The notes beneath the pieces were generated by a model. It had not been told where the DNA came from. It was given only the letters and a program-made list of their open reading frames with translations, and made no database searches. DNA of 64,000 bases from Nocardioides lacusdianchii (GTDB lineage: Bacteria; Actinomycetota; Actinomycetes; Propionibacteriales; Nocardioidaceae): contig NZ_JADHZD010000015.1 in the NCBI RefSeq assembly GCF_020102855.1, positions 1-64,000 of the forward strand. The letters run 5' to 3'. The position numbers were made by a program, and so were the translations under genes. Shown one piece after another: positions 1 through 7,308 of this stretch (its first letter is position 1; each line of letters opens with the position of its first letter).

Positions 1-215
1 TGAACCAACCCAACCAAAGGCCAGGCCAGCCACAATCAATAAGAGCCACATCCCCTGACTGAACAAAACTGACATCTGTCAGAATCATTGTCAAAGAAAC
101 CGCGACCCAACCACCCCAACCCCAAAAGGCCGAAGAAGAAGAGCCAACGGGGCATAACAAACTAATTCGTCGACTAATCAAACACACTGTTGAGTTCTCA
201 AGAATCAGACGCATC
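1..215 (-). promoter_or_regulatory. rRNA operon leader, reading off the left edge
   Basis: Read on the minus strand, 183-201 gives TTGAGAACTCAACAGTGTG, a signature of actinobacterial rrn leaders and spacers. A TTTGACAATGATTCTGACAG-like stretch follows further along. The 16S gene itself would begin beyond position 1 and is not visible. A perfect 14-bp palindrome (CTGACATCTGTCAG, 69-82) lies inside and could form a processing or antitermination hairpin. No protein-coding signal is seen. Confidence 0.6.
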
Positions 216-420
216 CACATCGCGATCCAGTGAGGATCTCGGTTGCGCGGAGCAACTGGTGAAACTTAGCGAGCGACTTTCTGTCGTGGCAAATCCTCGA
301 CTGTTTCGCTCTGACCCGGTGGTGTCACCGTGACCGATGACCGCTTCGGGTTGTCCTGCCCGGGGCCGGGAGCCCGGCCTGACCGGCCTTGCTCCCCGCC
401 GCTCCCTGGCGACAAAGAGA

Positions 421-449
421 ACATTAATCCTGACCGGCAGAACGCGCAA
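421..449 (-). promoter_or_regulatory. Candidate rrn promoter
   Basis: On the minus strand TTGCGC (444-449) and TAATGT (421-426) are separated by 17 bp, and the pair points into the rrn leader. Between this element and tyrS (450-590), and between it and the leader (216-420), no convincing gene is seen; short open frames there lack a ribosome binding site. Other rrn promoters may exist. Confidence 0.4.
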
Positions 450-590
450 ATCGAAGCGGTGTGACCGCGAGCACATCAGCGTTTCCGCAGGTCAGAGGCC
501 TGTTGAGACGCGTGGGACGACTCGGGCGGCGTGGCGGAGGGCGTACGAGCCCCCCACCACGCCGCCCGGGAGGAGCCGCGCAACAGCTGT

Positions 591-1856
591 TCAGACCACT
601 TCGACGCCGGCGAACTTCTTCTTGCCACGGCGCAGCACCAGCCACGAGCCACCGACCAGGTCGGTGGCCGTGGGCTGGAGCTCGGGGTCCTCGACCCGCA
701 CGTTGTTCAGGTAGGCGCCGCCCTCGGACACCGTCCGCCGCGCCTCGCCCTTGCTCTTGGCCAGTCCGCTGGCGACGAGGAGGTCGAGGATCCCGGGCAG
801 CTCGGCGGCCGGGACCGTCGTACCTCCGGCCTCGCGCAGCGCCGAGGCGAGCGTGGCCGCCTGGATCGACGCAAGGTCTCCCCCGCCGAAGAGCGCGGCG
901 GCCGCCGCCTTGGCGTGCTCCACCTCGTCGGCACCGTGCACCAGCGCGGTGACCTCGTCGGCCAGTCGCTTCTGCCCGGCACGCAGGAAGGGCTTCTCCT
1001 CCGTCTGCTGCTCGAGGTCCTCGATCTCCTCGCGCGTCAGGAAGGTGAAGATGCGCAGCAGCTCACCCACCTTCTCGTCCTCGACGTTGAGCCAGAACTG
1101 GTGGAAGGCGTACGGGGAGAGCATCTCCGCGTCGAGCCAGAGGGCACCGCCCTCGGTCTTGCCGTACTTGGTGCCGTCGGTCTTGGTGATGAGCGGCGTC
1201 GCGAAGCCGTGGGCGCTGCCACCGGTGACGCGGCGTACGAGCTCGGCGCCCCCGGTGATGTTGCCCCACTGGTCGGAGCCGCCGAACTGGAGTGCGACGC
1301 CGTGCTCACGGTGCAGGTTGAGGTAGTCCATCGACTGGAGCAGGACGTAGGAGAACTCGGTGTAGCTGATGCCCGACTCCAGGCGCCGCTTGACCGTGTC
1401 GCGGGCCAGCATCCGGTTGACCGGGAAGTGCTTGCCGATGTCGCGCAGGAAGTCGATGGTGGACAGCGAGGCCGTCCAGTCGTAGTTGTTGACCGTCCTG
1501 GCCGCGTTCTCCCCCTCGAAGGAGACGAAGCGGGAGACCTGCTGGCGCACCCGCTCGGTCCACTCCTTGACGGTGTCGAGCGAGTTGAGCACGCGCTCGC
1601 CGGAGTCACGTGGATCGCCGATCATCCCGGTGGCCCCGCCGACCAGGATGAACGGCGTGTGGCCGGCCATCTGGAGGCGTCGCGCAGTGACCAGCTGGAC
1701 GAGGTTTCCCATGTGGAGGCTCGGCGCGGTGGGGTCGAAGCCCACGTAGAACCTGACGCTCCCCTCGGCCAGCGCTGCGCGCAGCGCATCGCGGTCGGTG
1801 GAGTGCGCGATGAGGCCGCGCCACTCCAGCTCGTCGAGGACGTTGGAGCTCGTCAC
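591..1856 (-). CDS. tyrS: Tyrosine--tRNA ligase
   Basis: A 421-residue class I aminoacyl-tRNA synthetase that charges tRNA-Tyr in the cytoplasm. The HIGH-type signature is HMGN at residues 48-51, inside the family motif FDPTAPSLHMGN. The KMSKS-type loop is KYGKT in the middle of the protein. The C-terminal part has the S4 RNA-binding fold (LLVASGLAKSKGEARR, then a short tail with KKKFAGVEVV). The length is normal for bacterial TyrS. It lies upstream of, and codirectional with, the rRNA leader, an arrangement that places a translation gene beside rrn. It is head-to-head with the first kinase gene, leaving 73 bp. Confidence 0.97.
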   Translation of the reverse strand: MTSSNVLDELEWRGLIAHSTDRDALRAALAEGSVRFYVGFDPTAPSLHMGNLVQLVTARRLQMAGHTPFILVGGATGMIGDPRDSGERVLNSLDTVKEWTERVRQQVSRFVSFEGENAARTVNNYDWTASLSTIDFLRDIGKHFPVNRMLARDTVKRRLESGISYTEFSYVLLQSMDYLNLHREHGVALQFGGSDQWGNITGGAELVRRVTGGSAHGFATPLITKTDGTKYGKTEGGALWLDAEMLSPYAFHQFWLNVEDEKVGELLRIFTFLTREEIEDLEQQTEEKPFLRAGQKRLADEVTALVHGADEVEHAKAAAAALFGGGDLASIQAATLASALREAGGTTVPAAELPGILDLLVASGLAKSKGEARRTVSEGGAYLNNVRVEDPELQPTATDLVGGSWLVLRRGKKKFAGVEVV

Positions 1857-1896
1857 GTCAGTTCCTTCGGGTGGGGTCGGGTTGGTGGTCGGGCAC

Positions 1897-1902
1897 TAGC
1901 CT
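1897..1902 (+). promoter_or_regulatory. -10 box of first kinase gene
   Basis: TAGCCT sits 27 bp upstream of the GTG start. The same hexamer occurs at 3363-3368 before the paralogous kinase gene, and both are preceded by GGGCAC. No clear -35 hexamer is seen. Confidence 0.45.
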
Positions 1903-1929
1903 AGGGCGAGCGCGGAGAGGGGACGGCAC

Positions 1930-3306
1930 GTGATCGCAGGCAGGTACAGGCTCGAGCGACAGATCGGTCGAGGCGGCTCCGGGACGGTGCACCTGGCCCT
2001 CGACGAGGTGCTGGGCCGCCAGGTCGCGATCAAGCGGATCGGGCTCGTGCCGGGCTCCGGGGACGCCGAGCTCGAGCGGGCCGAGCGTGAGGCACGCCTG
2101 GCTGCCGCGCTCAACCACCCCCACGTGGTGTCGGTCTTCGACCTGGTCAACGAGGACGACGTCCGTTGGCTCGTCATGGAGTACGTCGACGGGGTGACGC
2201 TCAGCGAGCGCGTGCAGGCGTCCGGTCCCCTCGACGCGACGGACGCCGCCACGCTCCTGGCGCAGGTCGCGGACGCCCTCGTCGAGGCGCACAGCCACGG
2301 GATCGTGCACCGCGACGTCAAGCCCAGCAACATCATGATCGCCGGCGGCGCGGCCAAGCTGAACGACTTCGGGATCGCGCGCTCCGACGACGACGCCTCG
2401 CTCACCCAGACCGGCCTGGTGACCGGTTCCCCCGCCTACCTCGCGCCCGAGGTCGCCTCAGGCTCGTCCGCGACGGCAGCCAGCGACGTGTGGTCGCTCG
2501 GAGCCACGGCCTACCACGCCGTCACGGGGCGCCCGCCGTACGACGTCGGCGACAACCTCATCGGCGCGCTGTACAAGATCGTCCACGAGGACCCGCCGCG
2601 CCTGCCCCAGGACCACGCGCTCGCGGGCCTGCTGTCGGTGATGATGCACCGCGACCCCGAGCAGCGCTGGCCGATGCAGCGCGTGCGCGACGAGCTCCTG
2701 CGCGTGTCACGGGGCCAGCGCTCCACCGTCGCGGTGGCGCCGGTCTCCCCCGCTCCCCCGGAGCAGACCGGCGTCCTGCCGTTGGCGCCCACCCCCACCG
2801 CTGCGAAGCCGACGCGTGACCGGATCCGGTGGGCCTGGCTGGCGGGTGCGGCCGCGCTCGCGCTCGCCGCGGTCGTCACGGCGTACGTCCTCGCCGGTCG
2901 CGACACCCCCCAGGCCGCGCCCGACGACGGCGCGGGCGCACCTCCCGAGTCGTCACAGACGAGCGAGCCGCAACCGAGCGCCAGCCCGGCGTCGGCGGAG
3001 GACACCAAGGAGCAGATGGATGCCTTCATCGCCTCCTACCTCGCGACCGTCACCACCGACCCGCGCGCGGCCTTCGAGCAGCTGACCCCCGGTTTCCAGG
3101 AGGCCAGTGACGGGTACGAGGGCTACATCGGCTTCTGGAGCACGGTGCGCTCGGCGGAGCTGCTCGAGGTCGCGAGCAACCCGAGCGACATGACGGTGGC
3201 CTACACGGTCAGGTACGTCATGCAGGACGGCCGGGAGAACACCGATCAGATCCGGTTGCAGCTGCAGAAGCAGGGCGAAGGCTTCCTGATCGCGAACGAG
3301 GGCTGA
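1930..3306 (+). CDS. Membrane Ser/Thr protein kinase (first of tandem pair)
   Basis: A 458-residue Hanks-type kinase. The kinase domain spans about 1-265, with glycine loop GRGGSG (13-18), ATP lysine K35, catalytic HRDVKPSN (D129), DFG (D146-G148) and SPAYLAPE. A Pro/Ala-rich juxtamembrane linker, one transmembrane helix near 300-322 and a second linker follow. The last ~100 residues form an extracytoplasmic domain that resembles NTF2/SnoaL-like folds rather than PASTA repeats. The GTG start is set by a GGAGAGGGG Shine-Dalgarno. It likely senses an envelope signal and phosphorylates cytoplasmic partners; substrates are unknown. Confidence 0.9.
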   Translation: MIAGRYRLERQIGRGGSGTVHLALDEVLGRQVAIKRIGLVPGSGDAELERAEREARLAAALNHPHVVSVFDLVNEDDVRWLVMEYVDGVTLSERVQASGPLDATDAATLLAQVADALVEAHSHGIVHRDVKPSNIMIAGGAAKLNDFGIARSDDDASLTQTGLVTGSPAYLAPEVASGSSATAASDVWSLGATAYHAVTGRPPYDVGDNLIGALYKIVHEDPPRLPQDHALAGLLSVMMHRDPEQRWPMQRVRDELLRVSRGQRSTVAVAPVSPAPPEQTGVLPLAPTPTAAKPTRDRIRWAWLAGAAALALAAVVTAYVLAGRDTPQAAPDDGAGAPPESSQTSEPQPSASPASAEDTKEQMDAFIASYLATVTTDPRAAFEQLTPGFQEASDGYEGYIGFWSTVRSAELLEVASNPSDMTVAYTVRYVMQDGRENTDQIRLQLQKQGEGFLIANEG

Positions 3307-3362
3307 GCCTGCGTCTCCGCCACTGGTCCCCACGGGTGTGCGGCGATGCCCGGGCACGTGTC

Positions 3363-3368
3363 TAGCCT
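3363..3368 (+). promoter_or_regulatory. -10 box of second kinase gene
   Basis: TAGCCT lies 29 bp before the GTG start, matching the box in front of the upstream paralogue. This suggests that the second kinase has its own promoter rather than relying only on readthrough. Confidence 0.4.
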
Positions 3369-3397
3369 GAGGCGGAGCCACGAAAGGGGCATCCACG

Positions 3398-4888
3398 GTG
3401 ATTGCAGGCAGGTACACCCTCGTCCGCGAGATCGGTCGCGGCGGCGCCGGTGTCGTCCACCTCGGGCACGACGAGGTGCTGGACAGGCACGTCGCCATCA
3501 AGCGGATGGGGCTGCTCCCCGGCACCACGGAGGACGACGTCGCCCGCGCCGAGCGCGAGGCCCGTCTGGCCGCGGGGATCAGCCATCCGCACGTCGTGTC
3601 GATCCTGGACCTCGTCAAGGACGAGGACTGCTACTGGCTCGTCATGGAGCACGTCGAGGGACGCACGCTCACGGAGGTCGTGGTGGCCGAGGGGGCGCTG
3701 GAGCCCGCCCGGGCCGCCGGGATCCTCGCCCAGGCCGCCGACGGACTCGTCGAGGCCACCCGCGCCGGGATCGTGCACCGCGACGTCAAGCCCAGCAACA
3801 TCATGGTCGACGACCAGGACCACGCGAAGCTCGGTGACTTCGGCATCGCGCGGTCGGCGGACGACGCGGCCCTCACCCGCACCGGCCTCGTGACCGGGTC
3901 CCCCGCCTACCTCGCCCCGGAGGTCGCGTCCGGATCGGTCGCGACCACGGCGAGCGACGTGTGGTCGCTCGGAGCGACCCTGTTCCACGCGGTCGTCGGC
4001 CGGGCGCCGTACGACATGGGCCAGAACGTGCTCGGGGGCCTCTACCGGATCGTCCACGCCGACCCGCCTCGCCTGCCGGACGACCACCCGCTGGCGGCGG
4101 TGCTGGCCGGGATGATGCAGAAGGACCCCGACGAGCGCTGGTCGGTCGAGCGGGTGCGCGACGAGCTGCGGCGCGTCGCGAGCGGCACAGCGGCCGCCGC
4201 GGCCGCAGGCCCTCGTCCCGACAGCGAGGCGACCCTCACCCTGGGCGCGGTGCCCGGCGCGGCCCCATCGGCTACCACGCCCGAGCCGCCGCGCACGCCG
4301 GTCGCCGCCGCGCCGGCCTCGGGCGCTCCCCGACGTGACGGGCTCCCGCTCGCGAGGATCGTGACCGTCGCGGCGCTCGTGCTGCTGATCGGGCTCGGCG
4401 CCTGGTTCCTCTGGCCCGACAACGACGGCAGCGACAACACCGCTGAGGCACCCGCGGGGCAGAGCCAAGAGCCGGAGCCGTCCGACACCCCGTCGAGCGA
4501 CGCGCCCACCGACGAACCCACGGCGGAGCCGACGACCGAGCCCACCACCGACGACCCCACCCCCGAGGAGCCGACGCCGGCGGACGACGCCTCGGCCATG
4601 CAGGCCTTCGTCGACGACTACTTCTCGCGCGTCACCTCCGACCCGGAGTCGACCTTCCAGCTCCTGACGCCTGAGTTCCAGGCGGAGAGCGGAGGCTTCG
4701 ACGACTACTCCGGCTTCTGGAGCACGATCGAGTCCGCATCTGCGTCCGACATCCGTGCCGACGTCGACGGCATGGCGGTCAGCTACACGGTCACCTACGT
4801 CACCACGTCGGGCCGGACCACCACCCAGCCGGGACGGTTGCTGCTCCAGGAGAGCGGCGACGGCTACCTGATCGCCGACGAGGGCTGA
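3398..4888 (+). CDS. Membrane Ser/Thr protein kinase (second of tandem pair)
   Basis: A 496-residue paralogue of the gene 91 bp upstream, with the same layout. The N-terminal kinase domain has GRGGAG loop, AIKRM lysine, HRDVKPSN, DFG and SPAYLAPE. A longer Thr/Glu/Pro-rich linker, one transmembrane helix (around VAALVLLIGLGAWFL) and a C-terminal ~100-residue ectodomain follow; the ectodomain shares FQLLTPEFQ / YSGFWSTI features with its neighbour. The linker after the membrane helix is richer in acidic and Thr/Pro residues (DEPTAEPTTEPTTDDPTP). Start GTG with GAAAGGGG upstream. The pair arose by tandem duplication and then diverged. Confidence 0.9.
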   Translation: MIAGRYTLVREIGRGGAGVVHLGHDEVLDRHVAIKRMGLLPGTTEDDVARAEREARLAAGISHPHVVSILDLVKDEDCYWLVMEHVEGRTLTEVVVAEGALEPARAAGILAQAADGLVEATRAGIVHRDVKPSNIMVDDQDHAKLGDFGIARSADDAALTRTGLVTGSPAYLAPEVASGSVATTASDVWSLGATLFHAVVGRAPYDMGQNVLGGLYRIVHADPPRLPDDHPLAAVLAGMMQKDPDERWSVERVRDELRRVASGTAAAAAAGPRPDSEATLTLGAVPGAAPSATTPEPPRTPVAAAPASGAPRRDGLPLARIVTVAALVLLIGLGAWFLWPDNDGSDNTAEAPAGQSQEPEPSDTPSSDAPTDEPTAEPTTEPTTDDPTPEEPTPADDASAMQAFVDDYFSRVTSDPESTFQLLTPEFQAESGGFDDYSGFWSTIESASASDIRADVDGMAVSYTVTYVTTSGRTTTQPGRLLLQESGDGYLIADEG

Positions 4889-4906
4889 CCGATCGCACAC
4901 GCGTCG

Positions 4907-4980
4907 TAGGGCGGGTGGGGCTCGAACCCACGACCCAAGGATTATGAGTCCTCTGCTCTGACCGACTGAGCTACCGCCCC
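4907..4980 (-). tRNA. tRNA with CAU anticodon (Met or Ile2)
   Basis: The minus strand folds into a full cloverleaf of 74 nt. The acceptor is GGGGCGG / CCGCCCT, the D-arm GCTC-GAGC, the anticodon stem GAGGA/TCCTT with loop CTCATAA, the T-arm GTGGG-TTCGAGC-CCCAC, and the discriminator is A. CCA is not encoded. The anticodon is CAU, so it is elongator tRNA-Met or the lysidine-modified tRNA-Ile2; identity elements do not settle which. The gene is the integration site. Its 5' half (from the anticodon stem outward) lies inside the att repeat, and its start is 6 bp after the integrase stop codon. Confidence 0.93.
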
Positions 4981-4982
4981 TC
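4939..4982. repeat. Left attachment site (att repeat, tRNA side)
   Basis: A 44-bp sequence identical to 48280-48323. It runs from the 3' side of the anticodon stem through the anticodon loop, D-arm and 5' acceptor strand of the tRNA plus two bases beyond. Identity is lost at 4938 and 4983. The integrase stop codon is 4 bp away. Confidence 0.95.
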
Positions 4983-5032
4983 ACGCTCAGGAACCCGAGT
5001 CGACCACCGCTGCGTGGGGCAAACGTGGGGCA
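4980..5032. repeat. Candidate left arm-type recombination sites
   Basis: Two short motifs recur near both prophage ends. CTCACGCTCAG is at 4980-4990 (again at 48210-48220). GTGGGGCA is at 5014-5021 and 5025-5032 (11-bp spacing), with counterparts at 48143-48150 and ATGGGGCA at 48155-48162. Here they overlap the 3' end of the integrase gene. Their helical spacing and symmetric placement fit integrase or excisionase binding sites, but this is inferred. Confidence 0.45.
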
Positions 5033-6132
5033 CTGATCGCGGCCAAGACCACCGCGGACGGCTTCTTGGCGAGATGAGCATAGATCTGCGTGGTCTGCGG
5101 CGAGACATGCCCCAGCAGCTGCCCCACCTCGGCCAACGACACCCCGGCCTGCAGGAGCCGCGACGCGTAGGTGTGCCGCAGGTCGTAGACCCGCGCGTGC
5201 CCCACGCCCGCGGCCACGAGCGCCGGCTTGAAGACCCGCGTGTCCCAGTTCCCCACCCGCAGCGGCGTCCCCGACGGCGACGTCAGCACCAGCGACGACC
5301 GACAGACCCCGGCGGAGTGCTTGAGCCCGCAGCCGCCCTCGAGGTCCTCCCCCGCCGCCTCGCGCAGCGCCTTCCACGCACGCAGCGCGTCGACCAGGTC
5401 CGGCGGGAGCGGCAGGTCCCTGATCCTTCGGCCCTTCGGGTAGGCCTTGATCGTGCCGTCCTCCTGGTCGTACGTCTCGACCACCCGCACGGTGGCGCGG
5501 TCCAGGTCGAACCGGTTCCAGTGGAACCCCGCCCCCTCGCCCGGGCGTACGCCGGTGCCGAGGTAGGTGTCGAGGATCAGCCGGTCGAGCTGGGTGGGCA
5601 TCTGCTGCCACAGCGCCGCGGACTCGTCGTCCTCGAGGTAGCGCTCCATCGCCTTGGCGCTGCCGGCGAGCTTCAGCCGCGCGGCCGGGTTCGAGTCGAT
5701 GATCTCGGCGTCCATCGCGGCCGACAGCGACGCCGACAGCAGGTGCGCACACCGTTGCACTGTCGTCGGCCCGGCGCCGGCGGCGCGGAGGTCAGCGATC
5801 CAGGCCTTCACCCGCTGCCGGGTGATCGCGCCGATCGGGACGTCGGCCCAGTGCGGGTCGAGGTGGAGCTCGCGGCGGCGTAGGTCGACGCGCCGTGTGG
5901 ACGCCTCGATGTCGCGGGTCGGCCACCACTCCTCGACCCAGTCGCCCCATGTTCGCTTCCGCGCGTCCGGGTCGCCGTGCATCCGGCGCCTGGCCTTCTC
6001 CTCCGCGGCCGCGGCCGCGCGCACCGCCTTCGGCTTGTGGGTGTGCGTGCCGGGCACTCGCTGCCGGCCTCCCTGGGCGTCACGGTAGACCCCGCGCCAC
6101 CGCCCGGACGGCAGCCGCTCAGCCCACGCCAC
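4987..6132 (-). CDS. int: Tyrosine-recombinase integrase
   Basis: A 381-residue phage integrase that joins attP to the tRNA attB. An N-terminal arm-binding segment is followed by a SAM-like core-binding domain (about 60-150) and a catalytic domain with R196 (GVRPGE), R319 and H320 (YDLRHTYAS), H342 (LLGHVS) and nucleophile Y351 (IYAHL). The first box-II histidine is a tyrosine here (Y316), a variant met in actinobacterial integrases. The GTG start at 6132 follows the upstream stop by 2 bp. A longer in-frame reading to 6531 overlaps other genes and is not credible. The stop lies 6 bp from the tRNA, same direction. Confidence 0.93.
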   Translation of the reverse strand: MAWAERLPSGRWRGVYRDAQGGRQRVPGTHTHKPKAVRAAAAAEEKARRRMHGDPDARKRTWGDWVEEWWPTRDIEASTRRVDLRRRELHLDPHWADVPIGAITRQRVKAWIADLRAAGAGPTTVQRCAHLLSASLSAAMDAEIIDSNPAARLKLAGSAKAMERYLEDDESAALWQQMPTQLDRLILDTYLGTGVRPGEGAGFHWNRFDLDRATVRVVETYDQEDGTIKAYPKGRRIRDLPLPPDLVDALRAWKALREAAGEDLEGGCGLKHSAGVCRSSLVLTSPSGTPLRVGNWDTRVFKPALVAAGVGHARVYDLRHTYASRLLQAGVSLAEVGQLLGHVSPQTTQIYAHLAKKPSAVVLAAISAPRLPHAAVVDSGS

Positions 6133-6134
6133 GG

Positions 6135-6257
6135 CTACCCACGGTTGCCGAGCACCGCGATCACGCCCACGACGCAGATCAGGATCAGGACCACCAGGGC
6201 CGCGCGCTCCCACACGGGCCGCTCCATCCAGCCGGTGAAGGACTTCTTCTCGTTCAT
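6135..6257 (-). CDS. 40-residue single-pass membrane protein
   Basis: A small protein starting MNEKKSFTGW, with a charged N-terminus and one hydrophobic helix (ALVVLILICVVGVIAVL) ending close to the C-terminus. Its ATG overlaps the peptidase stop (ATGA), and its stop is 2 bp before the integrase start, so it is part of the lysogeny operon. Function unknown. Its place among lysogen-expressed genes would fit an immunity or superinfection-exclusion role, which is speculation. Confidence 0.7.
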   Translation of the reverse strand: MNEKKSFTGWMERPVWERAALVVLILICVVGVIAVLGNRG

Positions 6258-6643
6258 GCTGACTCCTGTTCGTCGGTCTCCCCCTGCCGCCGTACCCGAT
6301 GCAAGGCGCGCAGCTGGTTCTTCTCGGCCGGATGAGCGGCGTGCAGCCGGAACTGCACCCACTCCTCCGGCAGCTTGAGCAAGCTGGCGACCAGGTGCCG
6401 CTGCCACTCAAGCTGGAACGCCCAGAGCAGGGACGACATCGGCATCGCCCGCCGCGCGGCTTCCCGCTCGACGCTGACCTCTGCGGCGATCGACCCATGG
6501 CAGGCCCGGTCGTTCCTGTCTGCGTGGACAAGCTCGTGCCACAAGTAGCGCCGCTCGTCCTCGAGCAGCATCCCGCTCCGCAACACGATCGCCCGCCGGC
6601 CGTGGTAGTAGCGACCAGGCTCGGCGATCGGGAGCCGAATCAT
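6254..6643 (-). CDS. ImmA/IrrE-type metallopeptidase
   Basis: A 129-residue protein with the zinc motif HELVH (in YLWHELVHADRND), typical of the short ImmA/IrrE (DUF955) family, which cleaves or antagonises phage and mobile-element repressors. The start used is the ATG at 6643 (MIRLPIAEPG); the reading frame stays open upstream but overlaps the repressor gene there. It lies 37 bp after the repressor gene and overlaps the small membrane gene by ATGA. The pairing with a helix-turn-helix repressor suggests a protease/repressor induction switch as in ICEBs1 ImmA-ImmR. Confidence 0.8.
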   Translation of the reverse strand: MIRLPIAEPGRYYHGRRAIVLRSGMLLEDERRYLWHELVHADRNDRACHGSIAAEVSVEREAARRAMPMSSLLWAFQLEWQRHLVASLLKLPEEWVQFRLHAAHPAEKNQLRALHRVRRQGETDEQESA

Positions 6644-6680
6644 GCTCAGGTCCGGACGGGCCGCGAGCGCGACCCACGGA

Positions 6681-7097
6681 TCAGGGAGCCTGGCGCCGGC
6701 CTTCCACCCGTCGGCGCAGCTGGTCGATCTGCTGCTGCATCGTGTCGAGCACCTGCAGGACCTCGTCGTCACTGATTCCCCCTGACTGGCGCGGCCCGGG
6801 TGCCGCAACGAAGTCGTCATCCTGCGCGGGGGCACCGACAGCGGGTCCGTCGAAGAGGCTCTCAGGGATCTCTCCGCCGAGACCGATCTGGCGGATGGTG
6901 CCGGATGGCCAGCCAAGCGCGGACTCGATCCGCCCCTGGGTGCCGAGCTTCGGCCAGCGCTGCCCGTTGAGGAAGTCGCCGATCGTTCCCGCGTCGGCTT
7001 CGGCGGCCTCGGCGAGCCACCCGTTGTTCTTGTAGTTCTTCGCCAGCCACTTCGCCACGGCGTCTGACGCTCGGCGCTGGTTGGGGTTCTGCGGCAT
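6681..7097 (-). CDS. Phage repressor-like helix-turn-helix protein
   Basis: A 138-residue protein. The first ~75 residues form a lambda-repressor-like helix-turn-helix (AKWLAKNYKNNGWLAEAA, then TIGDFLNGQRWPKLGTQGRI). An acidic linker and a C-terminal heptad segment (VLQVLDTMQQQIDQLRRRV) suggest oligomerisation by coiled coil. The ATG at 7097 has a GAGG upstream. It is the first gene of the leftward lysogeny operon, divergent from the Cro-like gene across the operator region, and is the best candidate for the immunity repressor and the target of the downstream ImmA-like peptidase. Confidence 0.8.
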   Translation of the reverse strand: MPQNPNQRRASDAVAKWLAKNYKNNGWLAEAAEADAGTIGDFLNGQRWPKLGTQGRIESALGWPSGTIRQIGLGGEIPESLFDGPAVGAPAQDDDFVAAPGPRQSGGISDDEVLQVLDTMQQQIDQLRRRVEGRRQAP

Positions 7098-7145
7098 CGA
7101 GGCCTCGTCTCTGGATCACGAGCCGGAGTGTTTCCGGAAAAGTCA

Positions 7146-7302
7146 GGGAACATCAACGGGGTGCATCTCGTACAACCGGGAACACCGACGGGAATACCGA
7201 GGCGTAACTACCGAGATGTGACACGGGCTGAACTGCGAGGATGGGTTCTTCCGAACGATCTGCCCTGTTCCCCTTGACTTGTTCCCTGATGTTCCTTACG
7301 GT
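7146..7302. promoter_or_regulatory. Immunity operator region and early rightward promoter
   Basis: Six copies of a GGGAACA-type half-site lie between the divergent repressor and Cro-like genes. Three are direct (7146-7152, 7178-7184, GGGAATA 7190-7196) and three inverted (TGTTCCC 7266-7272 and 7280-7286, TGTTCCT 7290-7296). A promoter TTGACT (7274-7279) - 17 bp - TACGGT (7297-7302) contains the last two half-sites in its spacer. The predicted transcript start falls on the ATG at 7309, so the mRNA would be leaderless. The rest of 7098-7308 shows no gene. Confidence 0.65.
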
Positions 7303-7308
7303 CTTCCC

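Noticed and set aside
531..1904. Plus-strand open frame opposite tyrS
   Set aside because: Mirror-frame shadow of a well-recognised synthetase; no ribosome binding site or motif.
3362..5752. Minus-strand open frame of ~796 codons across the second kinase, tRNA and integrase
   Set aside because: Low-complexity Gly/Arg/Val translation typical of the antisense of GC-rich genes, and it reads through a tRNA gene.
6133..6531. N-terminal extension of the integrase to 514 residues
   Set aside because: The added 133 residues overlap the membrane-peptide and peptidase genes, are Arg/Ser-rich shadow sequence, and the GTG at 6132 fits the gene spacing.
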